From Balneola sp. (lineage in GTDB: Bacteria; Bacteroidota; Rhodothermia; Balneolales; Balneolaceae): DNA of 64,000 nucleotides. Position 1 is the stretch's first letter, and the number at the start of each line of letters is the position of its first letter. The notes beneath the pieces are model-generated. The model searched no databases, was not told the origin of the DNA, and saw only the letters and a program-made list of their open reading frames with translations. The DNA lies in contig NZMW01000011.1 of assembly GCA_002694685.1 (NCBI GenBank), positions 62,001-126,000 of the forward strand, in the 5' to 3' direction. Positions 1 to 8,918 of this stretch are shown here, piece after piece. The position numbers and the translations under genes were made by a program.

Positions 1-1
1 T

Positions 2-1210
2 CTTGAATTTGCTCCCGCTACCGATCGCCTAATGTTTCAGAGTGAGCAAGATGGGTGGAATCATATCTATACCGTCAACCCTGATGGCACCGGGTTTGAA
101 CAGCACACCTTTGGAGAGTATGATATTCCATGGGCAACATGGATGAATGAGCGAACCATTGTGATGGCTACTTCAGAAATGGATCCGGGCGAAATTCAGC
201 TAAATAAGTTGGACATCATTACCAATCTCCCCACCAAATTAACAACAGCAGAAGGTTACCGAAGAGATTTTGAACTGAGTCACGACCGTCGATATGTGGT
301 CTATGAAAAAACGTATTTCAATGAGCCCTTTGAGTTGTATGCAATAGATACCATGATCCCGAATCGGGAAACTCAACTTACCAATACGGTTCCGGATTCT
401 TTTTACGAATACAACTGGCAGGAAGAAGAGTATGTAAAGGTAACCAGCCGTGATGGTGAAACCCGCTTATCAATGTCCGTACTTAAGCCAGAAAGGAGAA
501 ACCCGGAGGGTAATCCGGTAGTGGTTTTTGTTCATGGTGCCGGTTCGTTACAGAACGTGTATAAAGGCTGGTCAAATAATTACTGGCGCGAATACATGTT
601 CCACCAATACCTGACGCATCAGGGATATTACGTGATTGAAGTTGATTACAGACACAGCACCGGTTACGGGCGCAAGTTCAGAGAAGACGTCACCAACTGG
701 ATGGGTAAATATGAAACCGAAGATATCGAAGACGGCTTGGCCTTCCTTGCCGATAATTATGATAAAGCCGATACTTCCCGAGTAGGAATTTATGGTGGAA
801 GTTATGGAGGCTTTATGGCCCTTTATGCTGTTGGAGTTTCCCCCGAACACTTCGATGCAGCGGCTGGTCTCCGCTCCGTTACCAATTGGGAAAATTACTA
901 TTATGCTAACCCTTGGTACACCTTACCCCGTTTAGGAACTCCGGAAGATAATCCGGAAAACTATGCCCGAAGTTCACCCCTGACTTATGCTGACTCTCTG
1001 GAACAGCCCGTGATTCTCCTTCATGGCCTGACCGATGACAATGTTGGATTTCAGGATGCGGTACAATACATCGAAGTTCTTATCCAATCCGGAAATGAGG
1101 ATTTTGAGATGATGATGTATCCGACTGAGCGACATAGTTTTCAGGATGAAGATGCCTGGTATGACGAATACCGACGTATTTACGAGTTCTTTAACAAGCA
1201 CTTGAAATAG
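2..1210 (+). CDS. S9 family prolyl oligopeptidase (DPP-IV-like), 5' end outside window
   Basis: Serine peptidase of clan SC (prolyl oligopeptidase/DPP-IV family) that cleaves peptides, probably outside the cytoplasm. The frame is open back to the window edge, so the gene is cut: the N-terminal part, including any signal peptide, is missing. What remains is the end of a WD40/beta-propeller segment (motifs such as VNPDGTG), then an alpha/beta-hydrolase domain with VFVHGAG. Counting from the Met at 32, the nucleophile is Ser257 in GGSYGG, the acid is Asp336 in LTDDNV and the base is His368 in ERHSF, so the triad is intact. The next gene starts 62 bp downstream on the same strand. Confidence 0.9.
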   Translation, partial: LEFAPATDRLMFQSEQDGWNHIYTVNPDGTGFEQHTFGEYDIPWATWMNERTIVMATSEMDPGEIQLNKLDIITNLPTKLTTAEGYRRDFELSHDRRYVVYEKTYFNEPFELYAIDTMIPNRETQLTNTVPDSFYEYNWQEEEYVKVTSRDGETRLSMSVLKPERRNPEGNPVVVFVHGAGSLQNVYKGWSNNYWREYMFHQYLTHQGYYVIEVDYRHSTGYGRKFREDVTNWMGKYETEDIEDGLAFLADNYDKADTSRVGIYGGSYGGFMALYAVGVSPEHFDAAAGLRSVTNWENYYYANPWYTLPRLGTPEDNPENYARSSPLTYADSLEQPVILLHGLTDDNVGFQDAVQYIEVLIQSGNEDFEMMMYPTERHSFQDEDAWYDEYRRIYEFFNKHLK

Positions 1211-1272
1211 ATCTCTTTTTTGAAATGTATTCTTAGTATAAAAGGTTATCATCGAGGACTAAATTACTCCCT

Positions 1273-2337
1273 ATGAACCTATTTACTAAAATCATGATCT
1301 GGATTTTCGGTGCGGCGGCACTTTTCGCATTGATTATTGTCATACTTGGCAAAACCTTTTCCCAGCCAGGCTATGATGGTCCGGAATCCAATCACTTCAA
1401 TGGTACTACCTTCGAAAATACAGGAGATGTTCCATCCAAAGGGTTTCTCGATGTAATGAAATGGTACCTGAATCGGGATCAAGGGGAATGGAAAGAAATA
1501 CCAGAAGAGGAAGTTGTTTTTGCTGAACGCCCAGCTGACAATGTGACCTCGGGAATGAAAATCACTTACGTCAATCACTCCACCTTTCTCATACAAACAG
1601 CAGGAGTTAATATTCTCACCGACCCTGTTTGGAGTGAGCGAGTGAGTCCGCTTGATTTCGCCGGCCCTAAGAGGTTCCGGCCTGCCGGAGTAAAATTTGA
1701 AGACCTTCCGCCCATCAACTTGGTATTGATCAGCCACAACCATTATGATCACTTAGATATTGAGACCCTAAAGAAGCTAAATGAAAATTTCAGCCCACGT
1801 TTTATTGTGCCATTAGGCGTTGACCGATACCTCACTGAAGAAGGCCTCGAAAATATATCTCCGATTGACTGGTGGCAGTCAAAACCTATTGACAGTGACA
1901 TCACTATTCACTCCGTTGAAGCCCAGCATTTCTCAGCACGTGGTTTATTTGATAGAGATAAAACATTGTGGACCGGATATGTTATCGATACACCAACCGG
2001 TAGCGTTTACTTTGCGGGAGACACCGGTTATGGTGATTTCTCCAAAAAAATTGGCCAGCGACATCAGGATATTAAAGTCGGTTTAATTCCGATTGGAGCC
2101 TATAAGCCTCGCTGGTTTATGAAGCCTATGCATGTGAATCCCGAAGAGGCCATCCAAATCCACAAAGATGTTAATGCTGAAATCAGTTTTGGCATGCATT
2201 TTGGAACGTTCCCTTTAGCTGATGATGGCATGAAAGACCCTGAAAATGATTTCTCCAAAGCCATGCTACTACCCGAAAATGCCGGAGTGAACTTTAAACT
2301 GCTTACCGAAGGGGATAGCTTTCAACTGTCTGAATGA
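1273..2337 (+). CDS. MBL-fold metallohydrolase, NAPE-PLD/UlaG-like, membrane-anchored
   Basis: Metallo-beta-lactamase fold protein of 354 aa. An N-terminal hydrophobic segment (about residues 7-26) suggests an inner-membrane anchor or uncleaved signal. The fold starts around residue 97 with NHSTFLIQ and continues with the ILTDPVWS strand typical of NAPE-PLD-like zinc hydrolases. The metal-binding motif HxHxDH is seen as SHNHYDHLD, followed by FAGDTGYGD and GMHFGTFPL for the remaining ligands. Family members hydrolyse phosphodiester or lactone bonds; the substrate here cannot be read from sequence. It follows the S9 peptidase on the same strand but has its own upstream spacer. Confidence 0.85.
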   Translation: MNLFTKIMIWIFGAAALFALIIVILGKTFSQPGYDGPESNHFNGTTFENTGDVPSKGFLDVMKWYLNRDQGEWKEIPEEEVVFAERPADNVTSGMKITYVNHSTFLIQTAGVNILTDPVWSERVSPLDFAGPKRFRPAGVKFEDLPPINLVLISHNHYDHLDIETLKKLNENFSPRFIVPLGVDRYLTEEGLENISPIDWWQSKPIDSDITIHSVEAQHFSARGLFDRDKTLWTGYVIDTPTGSVYFAGDTGYGDFSKKIGQRHQDIKVGLIPIGAYKPRWFMKPMHVNPEEAIQIHKDVNAEISFGMHFGTFPLADDGMKDPENDFSKAMLLPENAGVNFKLLTEGDSFQLSE

Positions 2338-2443
2338 GTTCTTAATAAAACTAATCAGCAATATCACTTTATTGGCCCAATTCCACTCTCCAATTCTTCT
2401 CTTCTTTTTGTACATTGTTTCAGATCAAAAGCGACCTTTATAA

Positions 2444-4384
2444 ATGTCAGAAACGTACCGAGCACTTACCCGAAAATACAGACCGCACACCTTTGAGGAT
2501 ATTGTCTCACAAGAGCATGTGAGCAGTACCATCAAAAATGCGATTAAGCAAAACAGGCTATCCCATGCCTATATGTTTTGTGGTCCTCGTGGCGTAGGGA
2601 AAACCACCATGGCTCGCGTACTTGCCCGAACCATTAATAAGATTGATACCAGTATCGATGGCGAGTCGCTGAATCAGACGCTCAACATCGTTGAGATGGA
2701 TGCCGCTTCCAACAACAAAGTGGATGATGTGCATCACCTCCGGGAAAGCGTTCGCATTCCTCCGCAAAATGGTCGCTACAAAGTCTTTATTGTGGATGAG
2801 GTTCACATGCTTAGTAAAGCAGCTTTTAATGCGCTGCTGAAAACGCTGGAAGAACCGCCCGAACACGCTATTTTCATTTTCGCTACAACAGAACCACACA
2901 AGGTTCTGCCGACTATTTTATCACGGGTTCAGCGCTTCGACTTTAAGCGAATTGCTGTTACTGAAATTGTAGAACGACTTCGCAAGATCTCTCTGGACGA
3001 AGATATTTCAATCGATGAAGAGTCCCTCCACGTCATTGCTAAAAAAGCCGATGGCGCACTCCGTGATGCTCTTGGACTGATGGATCAGGCAATTGCATTT
3101 TGCGGTGATACTATCACACATGATGAACTGCTCCAAGCGCTGAATGTGGTTGGCAGCGAACGCCTCTTTCAGTTTATGAACTGTGTGAAAGAAAATGATG
3201 CCGACAAAGGTCTGGATCTCATCAACACCCTGCTGCAAGAAGGATATGATATTCAGGAATACCTGATTGGACTGACTGAACACCTCCGTAATCTCTATAT
3301 CGCTCATGAATCAGAACAACTCTATTTAGTTGAAGCCTCAGAAGAAACAAAGAAGCGATATAAAGAAACGGCTACCGATTTTTCACGGGATGATTTGATG
3401 CGTATGCTGCACATTATCAGTGAAGCTCAAATAAAACTAAAAGATGCCAGCCAACCGCGTATTCAGTTTGAGATTACCTTATTAAAGCTGATCCATATGG
3501 AGCGATCAGAGAAGCTATCTGAGCTTCTTGCCGGCCTTGAGGAGTTAAAAAAAAACTCCGGTAATTTCGTAAAGCCTTCCCAAAACGGTTCAGCTCCAGA
3601 AAAACCAACCGCAGAAGCAGAAAGCAACTCTGAGCCAACTTCAGAAGATTTCAAAACTCAAGTTAAGCGGGAAGGTGAACCTTCTGAGCCTCCTCAAAAT
3701 GAAGTAGTTAATACTGAGGAAGCTTCTAAAACAGAAGCAGATCAAGAACCTGTAAATGAGGTCGAAACTCAACCTGAAGCAGCTAATACAACAGATTTTG
3801 AATCTGATCCAGAGCCCTCTAGTTCTGATCAGCAAGAACCTGAGCAGGAACAACCTTCTGAGCCTGTAGCGATTGAAGAAGATGACTTCGATTTTGGCGC
3901 TCCTGCCCTTGTCACCAATCTTTCCAAAAAGGCCATGGCCTCTAAAAAGCATGGTTTGCAAAATGGGGCACAATCAGCTCCATCCCCTGCTCCCCGACAA
4001 GAGACTGATGAGGCCCCTAAAAAAGTCACCCAGGAATATGTTAAAGAGCAGTGGCCTCAATATCTGGAGTCTTTAAAAGGAGATTTCCCAATGCTGCTTC
4101 ATCTGCAAATGGAGCGGATGAAAGTCGTCAAAGTAAAAGGATCAGAACTATTTCTGGAATGCGATAATCAGTTTGCTAAGAAAATGGTTGAAGAGCAAAG
4201 TTCTGATCTTCAAAAGAAATTAAAGGAATGCGTGGGTTCACTGCTGCGTTTTAATGTATCTGTTGGAGAGCTGGAAGAACGTGAAAAACCAATGAGCGTA
4301 TATGAACGCTTCAAACAGATCCAACAAAAAGACCCCATCATACGCGATATTGTTGAGATATTTGGGGCCGAACTGGAGTATTAA
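2444..4384 (+). CDS. dnaX: DNA polymerase III subunit gamma/tau
   Basis: Clamp-loader AAA+ ATPase of the replicative polymerase, 646 aa. It starts with the typical YRALTRKYRPHTFEDIVSQ, has Walker A GPRGVGKT (residues 47-54), Walker B VDEVHML, and the sensor region ATTEPHKVLPTILSRVQRFDF. An acidic Glu/Pro/Ser-rich linker (about residues 360-505) leads to a C-terminal tau-like domain. The short stretch after Walker A (residues 61-85), which normally carries the four-cysteine zinc module, has no cysteine. The gene is followed by ybaB and recR, a neighbourhood conserved in many bacteria. I saw no obvious frameshifting heptamer for a separate gamma product, but did not search exhaustively. Confidence 0.96.
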   Translation: MSETYRALTRKYRPHTFEDIVSQEHVSSTIKNAIKQNRLSHAYMFCGPRGVGKTTMARVLARTINKIDTSIDGESLNQTLNIVEMDAASNNKVDDVHHLRESVRIPPQNGRYKVFIVDEVHMLSKAAFNALLKTLEEPPEHAIFIFATTEPHKVLPTILSRVQRFDFKRIAVTEIVERLRKISLDEDISIDEESLHVIAKKADGALRDALGLMDQAIAFCGDTITHDELLQALNVVGSERLFQFMNCVKENDADKGLDLINTLLQEGYDIQEYLIGLTEHLRNLYIAHESEQLYLVEASEETKKRYKETATDFSRDDLMRMLHIISEAQIKLKDASQPRIQFEITLLKLIHMERSEKLSELLAGLEELKKNSGNFVKPSQNGSAPEKPTAEAESNSEPTSEDFKTQVKREGEPSEPPQNEVVNTEEASKTEADQEPVNEVETQPEAANTTDFESDPEPSSSDQQEPEQEQPSEPVAIEEDDFDFGAPALVTNLSKKAMASKKHGLQNGAQSAPSPAPRQETDEAPKKVTQEYVKEQWPQYLESLKGDFPMLLHLQMERMKVVKVKGSELFLECDNQFAKKMVEEQSSDLQKKLKECVGSLLRFNVSVGELEEREKPMSVYERFKQIQQKDPIIRDIVEIFGAELEY

Positions 4385-4389
4385 TTTTT

Positions 4390-4467
4390 GCCACTAAATC
4401 TCTAAAACACTAAATGAATGTTTAGAGCGAGGGCATTACAAATTTTGTGCTTTCGTGTTTTAGTGGC
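4390..4467. repeat. Inverted intergenic repeat, family 3 (GCCACTAAA / TTTAGTGGC)
   Basis: The spacer between dnaX and ybaB begins GCCACTAAA, followed by TCTAAAACAC, and ends GTGTTTTAGTGGC, so the ends are complementary apart from a short insertion. A related element lies at 33104-33164, and fragments with GCTTTAGAGCTTTCGTGGC occur near 60900. It is non-coding. Confidence 0.6.
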
Positions 4468-4504
4468 CTAATAAAAGTGAAAATTTTAAACTTAATATAG
4501 AATT

Positions 4505-4852
4505 ATGAGTGATTTTAACATGGCCGATATGTTTGGCAAAATTCAGGAAATGCAATCTAAAATGCAGGAAGCACAAGAAGGCTTGAACGATGTAGTGGTT
4601 GAAGCAGAAGCTGGCGGCGGCATGGTGAAAGTGAAAGCCAACGGTAACAAGCAGATTGTTTCTATAGAAATGGATAAAGATGTAGTAGATCCTGAAGACA
4701 AAGAGATGCTGGAAGACTTGATTGTAGCCGGGGTCAACAAAGCTCTTGAGAAAGCTGATGAAGCTTCAAAAGAAAAAATGCAGGAAATGTATAAAGGCAT
4801 GATACCCGGCGGCGGAATTCCCGGAATGGATATGTCAAAATTTGGACTCTAA
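4505..4852 (+). CDS. YbaB/EbfC family nucleoid-associated protein
   Basis: Small DNA-binding protein of 115 aa. It has the family pattern: an N-terminal Met/Gln-rich helix (MFGKIQEMQSKMQEAQ), a Gly-rich turn (EAGGGMVKVKANGNKQIVSIEMD), and a helix containing DLIVAGVNKALEKADE, with a Gly/Met-rich tail. YbaB proteins form dimers that bind DNA and coat the nucleoid. It sits between dnaX and recR as in many bacteria, which fits a role in replication or recombination. Confidence 0.93.
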   Translation: MSDFNMADMFGKIQEMQSKMQEAQEGLNDVVVEAEAGGGMVKVKANGNKQIVSIEMDKDVVDPEDKEMLEDLIVAGVNKALEKADEASKEKMQEMYKGMIPGGGIPGMDMSKFGL

Positions 4853-4873
4853 GGAAATTCAAAATGAAAAATG

Positions 4874-4923
4874 AAAGATTAAAAATGGGTTCTCCGAGCC
4901 CTAATTTTTCATTTTTAATCTTT
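4874..4923. repeat. A/T-rich hairpin between ybaB and recR
   Basis: AAAGATTAAAAATG (4874-4887) is exactly complementary to CATTTTTAATCTTT (4910-4923). Further A/T-rich sequence flanks both arms. The stem could act as a weak terminator after ybaB or be a small interspersed A/T-rich repeat. Confidence 0.6.
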
Positions 4924-4939
4924 AATTTTTAATTCCTGA

Positions 4940-5542
4940 ATGCAGATAACTTCAGAATATTTAGAGCGGGCTATTGAACAGCTTGCCAAACTTCCCGGAA
5001 CGGGACGGAAATCAGCGCAGCGTATCGCTATTCATCTTTTAAAGCAGAATGATGATTATGCACATAAGCTTGCTCAGGCGATTGTTGATCTCAAAGAAAA
5101 AGTTACCCGTTGTTCGATCTGCGGAAACGTAAGTGATTCCGACCCTTGCAAAATCTGCGATAATCCTAAAAGAGATACGACCGAGATTTGTGTGGTTGAG
5201 GAATTCAATGATGTGTATATCATCGAGAAATCGAATGAGTTCCGAGGAAGGTATCATGTGTTGGGTGGGGTGATTTCTCCGATGGACAACATCGGCCCCG
5301 ACAAGCTCCGCATTCAGGAACTATTAAAACGTGTTGGTGAAGATGACCGGATTGATGAAATCATTCTGGCTCTTAACCCGGATGCCGAAGGTGAAGCCAC
5401 CTCTTACTACATCAATAAATTACTCAAGGAATACGACGTAAGCGTAACCAGAATTGCATATGGTATTCCTATGGGAACCGAACTCGAATTCATCGATGAA
5501 GCTACTCTTAGCCGGGCATTTGCTAGTAGAAACAGCTTTTGA
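4940..5542 (+). CDS. recR: Recombination mediator RecR
   Basis: RecFOR-pathway protein of 200 aa, the usual length. An N-terminal helix-hairpin-helix (LAKLPGTGRKSAQRIAIHLL) precedes a four-cysteine zinc finger (CSICGNVSDSDPCKIC) and a Toprim domain (ICVVEEFNDVYIIEKS, then LALNPDAEGEATSYYI). RecR with RecO helps load RecA on single-stranded gaps. It is the third gene of the dnaX-ybaB-recR group. Confidence 0.97.
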   Translation: MQITSEYLERAIEQLAKLPGTGRKSAQRIAIHLLKQNDDYAHKLAQAIVDLKEKVTRCSICGNVSDSDPCKICDNPKRDTTEICVVEEFNDVYIIEKSNEFRGRYHVLGGVISPMDNIGPDKLRIQELLKRVGEDDRIDEIILALNPDAEGEATSYYINKLLKEYDVSVTRIAYGIPMGTELEFIDEATLSRAFASRNSF

Positions 5543-5698
5543 CATTCTTTTAACCGCATAAAATGCCAAGTTTTCGCAGAGTTCGCTATGTTACCATCGG
5601 TAACAGAGTATCAGATTTTAATACAGATGAGTTTTATATAACCTTTAACTTCGCGTCGTTTGCGTAACTCAGCGCTATTCGCGATAAATATCAGATGG

Positions 5699-7579
5699 AT
5701 GAAACACCTACTTTCTTTTTTACTGGTCACCCTGCTGGCCATTTCCTCACTAAACGCTCAGAACCGAAATTATTGGCAGCAGAAAGTCGATTACAAAATG
5801 GAAATCGATGTTGACGCTGAAAACCATCAGTATTCTGGAACACAGACGCTGAAATACACCAACAATTCCCCAGATGAACTTACCCGGGTTTACTATCACT
5901 TATATTTCAACGCTTTCCAGCCGGGAAGTATGATGGACATTCGTTCACGAACTATTGAAGATCCGGACAGTCGTGTTGGAGATCGAATTTATGGGTTGTC
6001 GGAAGATGAAATTGGCTACCAGCGTGTAAATTCCCTCACTCAAGACGGTAAAGATGTAGAGTATGAAGTTGATGGTACTGTTCTCGTTGTTGAGTTAAAC
6101 AAACCAATAAAGCCGGGAGCTTCCACTACTTTTAAGATGGAGTGGGATGCTCAAGTTCCTTTGCAAGTCCGACGTTCCGGCCGTGATAATGCGGAGGGAG
6201 TAGAATTCTCTATGAGTCAGTGGTATCCAAAGCTTGCTGAGTATGATTTCCAGGGATGGCATCCTAATGAGTATGTTGGCCGTGAATTTCACGCCCCTTT
6301 TGGCAACTTCGATGTGAAGATTATGATTGACCGCGATTATATACTTGGTGGAACGGGAATCCTTCAAAACCCAAACAAAGTTGGTTATGGTTATGAAAAA
6401 GAAGGTGCTAAAGTAAACCGACCTTCCGGAGAGAAATTAACTTGGCACTTTAAAGCCGAGAATGTAATCGACTTCTTCTGGGGAGCCGACCCTGATTTTG
6501 TACACACCAAAGCTCAGGTTCCAAACGGACCTACCCTTCACTTTTTGTATCAGCAACCGGTTGTTGATGTGGAAGCAAGTGAAGAGCAGAACGCTCAGTT
6601 CAAGTCAAACTGGGAGCAGCTTCCTGAACTCACAGTGCGTGCTTTTGAATATGCTAACGAGCATTTTGGTGAGTACCCCTACCCTCAGTTTACAACACTG
6701 CAAGGTGGCGATGGTGGTATGGAGTATCCCATGGGAACGCTTATTACCGGCGGACGTGGATTAGGGAGCCTTGTTGGAGTAACCGTCCATGAAATGTATC
6801 ACAGTTGGTATCAGAATGTGTTAGCCACTAATGAAAGCCTACTGGAGTGGATGGATGAAGGCTTTACCAGTTATGCTTCTGCTGAAACTATGGCCAGCCT
6901 TTTTGACCGCCAAGGCGATCCATATCGCGGCTCTTATTATGGTTATTACAGTTTAGCTAATTCCGGAAAAGAGGAACCAATGACCACGCATGCCGATCAC
7001 TATAACACCAATTTTGCATACGGACGTGCCGCCTATTCGAAAGGTGCGGTATTCCTTGGGCAGTTAAGTTATATCATGGGTGATGAAGCCTTCAGAAAAG
7101 GGATGTTAAGCTACCATCAGAATTGGAAACTTAAACATCCGACGGCCCTGGATTTCATTAACGTAATGGAAGAAGAGTCTGGAATGATTTTAGACTGGTA
7201 CTACGAGTATTTCGTGCAAACAACCAAGACTATCGACTATGGAATTACTTCTGTAATTGGCGATGATAGTAAAACGGTTGTTAAGCTTGAACGAATTAAC
7301 CTTATGCCTATGCCATTGGATGTATTTGTAGAATATGAAGATGGAACCGGCGAGTATTTCTACATCCCACTTAGAATGATGCGTGGACAGAAGCCGGCTG
7401 AAAATGATATGAAACGTACCGTACTTGAAGACTGGCCTTGGGTACAGCCTACCTATAATATGGTGATCGATAGACCAGCTTCCAGCATTAAGTCCGTAAC
7501 TATTGACCCAAGTCAGCGCATGGCCGACATTAATATGCAGAACAACGGATTCAATGTTTCAGAAATGCTGAAAGACTAA
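5699..7579 (+). CDS. M1 family metallopeptidase, exported
   Basis: Gluzincin aminopeptidase-like protein of 626 aa. The frame is open from 5660, but the start at 5699 is preferred because it gives a clean signal peptide (MKHLLSFLLVTLLAISSLNAQ). An N-terminal beta-rich M1 domain is followed by the substrate-recognition motif GGMEYPMG and the zinc site HEMYH (His364, Glu365, His368) with Glu387 in DEGF, giving HExxH-x18-E. The family releases N-terminal residues from peptides; the signal peptide places it in the periplasm or outer membrane. A rho-independent terminator follows directly. Confidence 0.92.
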   Translation: MKHLLSFLLVTLLAISSLNAQNRNYWQQKVDYKMEIDVDAENHQYSGTQTLKYTNNSPDELTRVYYHLYFNAFQPGSMMDIRSRTIEDPDSRVGDRIYGLSEDEIGYQRVNSLTQDGKDVEYEVDGTVLVVELNKPIKPGASTTFKMEWDAQVPLQVRRSGRDNAEGVEFSMSQWYPKLAEYDFQGWHPNEYVGREFHAPFGNFDVKIMIDRDYILGGTGILQNPNKVGYGYEKEGAKVNRPSGEKLTWHFKAENVIDFFWGADPDFVHTKAQVPNGPTLHFLYQQPVVDVEASEEQNAQFKSNWEQLPELTVRAFEYANEHFGEYPYPQFTTLQGGDGGMEYPMGTLITGGRGLGSLVGVTVHEMYHSWYQNVLATNESLLEWMDEGFTSYASAETMASLFDRQGDPYRGSYYGYYSLANSGKEEPMTTHADHYNTNFAYGRAAYSKGAVFLGQLSYIMGDEAFRKGMLSYHQNWKLKHPTALDFINVMEEESGMILDWYYEYFVQTTKTIDYGITSVIGDDSKTVVKLERINLMPMPLDVFVEYEDGTGEYFYIPLRMMRGQKPAENDMKRTVLEDWPWVQPTYNMVIDRPASSIKSVTIDPSQRMADINMQNNGFNVSEMLKD

Positions 7580-7594
7580 ATCCATTATAAAAGC

Positions 7595-7628
7595 AAGGTG
7601 CCTGAATCACAGGCACCTTTTTCATTTT
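7595..7628 (+). terminator. Rho-independent terminator after the M1 peptidase gene
   Basis: A perfect 10 bp stem (AAGGTGCCTG / CAGGCACCTT, 7595-7604 and 7610-7619) with a 5 nt loop is followed by a T-rich run. It lies 16 bp after the stop codon. Confidence 0.88.
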
Positions 7629-7659
7629 GATAATTTTTATTCAGGAATAACCTACTTAC

Positions 7660-8811
7660 ATGTCAAAAGACTACGCTAAACTTGCCATTGAAGCCCACAA
7701 AAAAGCAAAAGGCAAAATTTCCATTGAGTCCAAAATGCCCCTTGAGACTAAAGACGATCTGAGTATCGCTTATACACCGGGTGTTGCACGTCCTTGTGAG
7801 GAAATTGCTGAAGATGTTGAAAAGGCTTACGAGTATACCTCAAAAGGAAATATGGTGGCTGTTGTAAGTGATGGGTCTGCCGTGCTGGGCTTGGGAAATA
7901 TTGGTCCTGAAGCCTCCCTACCCGTTATGGAAGGTAAAGCTGTTCTATTCAAAAAGTTTGCCGGAGTAGATGCTGTTCCCATCGTGCTTGCCACTCAGGA
8001 TACAGACGAAATCATCCAAACCGTAAAAATGATTGCCCCGGGATTTGGCGGTATTAACCTCGAAGATATTTCTGCACCGCGCTGCTTCGAAATTGAACGG
8101 CGTTTAAAAGAGGAGTTGAACATTCCCGTTTTTCATGACGATCAGCACGGAACGGCTATTGTAACCTTGGCCGGAATGTATAACGCCATGAGACTCACCG
8201 GCAAAAAACTGGAAGATCTCTATGTGGTTGTGAATGGATCCGGAGCTGCCGGAGTAGCTATTGTGAATCTGCTTTTTGAGGCAGGTGTGAAAGATGTTGT
8301 AATGTGTGATAGCAGCGGCATCATCCAAAAGGATCGGACGGATCTTAATGCCACTAAGCAAGAAATGGCTAAGATCACCAATAAGGGGCAGCGAACAGGT
8401 CAGCTTAAAGATGCTATGTCAGGTAGTGATGTTTTTATAGGCGTTTCTGTGCCCAATGTATTGACCCAAGAAATGGTGAAAACCATGAATAAAGACCCGA
8501 TGATTTTTGCGATGTCGAATCCGATACCGGAGATTATGCCTGAAGATGCCAAGGCTGCCGGAGCTGCAATAGTTGCCACCGGACGTTCTGATTTCCCTAA
8601 TCAAATTAATAACGTTTTAGCTTTCCCGGGGCTTTTCCGCGGAGCACTTGATGCACGGCTTACCAACCTAACCACCAAGATGTTCATCACCGCTGCTAAG
8701 GCCATCGCTGACTGTGTTGAAGATGTATCTGCTGATATGATTATCCCAAGCCCATTCGATGAACGGGTGCCAGGACGGGTAGCCCAAGCTATCAAAGACA
8801 ATGCGGAATAG
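7660..8811 (+). CDS. NAD(P)-dependent malic enzyme (short form)
   Basis: Oxidative decarboxylation of malate to pyruvate, 383 aa. It carries YTPGVARPC near the N terminus, the catalytic-region motif [20 protein letters not shown], the metal/substrate site [10 protein letters not shown], and the nucleotide-binding NGSGAAGVA. The C-terminal phosphotransacetylase-like domain of the long MaeB form is absent, so this is the short type found in many bacteria and archaea. It stands alone after a terminator. Cofactor preference is not decidable from sequence alone. Confidence 0.94.
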   Translation: MSKDYAKLAIEAHKKAKGKISIESKMPLETKDDLSIAYTPGVARPCEEIAEDVEKAYEYTSKGNMVAVVSDGSAVLGLGNIGPEASLPVMEGKAVLFKKFAGVDAVPIVLATQDTDEIIQTVKMIAPGFGGINLEDISAPRCFEIERRLKEELNIPVFHDDQHGTAIVTLAGMYNAMRLTGKKLEDLYVVVNGSGAAGVAIVNLLFEAGVKDVVMCDSSGIIQKDRTDLNATKQEMAKITNKGQRTGQLKDAMSGSDVFIGVSVPNVLTQEMVKTMNKDPMIFAMSNPIPEIMPEDAKAAGAAIVATGRSDFPNQINNVLAFPGLFRGALDARLTNLTTKMFITAAKAIADCVEDVSADMIIPSPFDERVPGRVAQAIKDNAE

Positions 8812-8918
8812 AGCCAACTACTAATCTTCCAGTTTATAGATTTTAACACTCACGATGTTGGTTAAATGCCTAATTTCTGAGCCTGAAATTGGAGTCGGAA
8901 AAATTTAAAATCAGCGGC

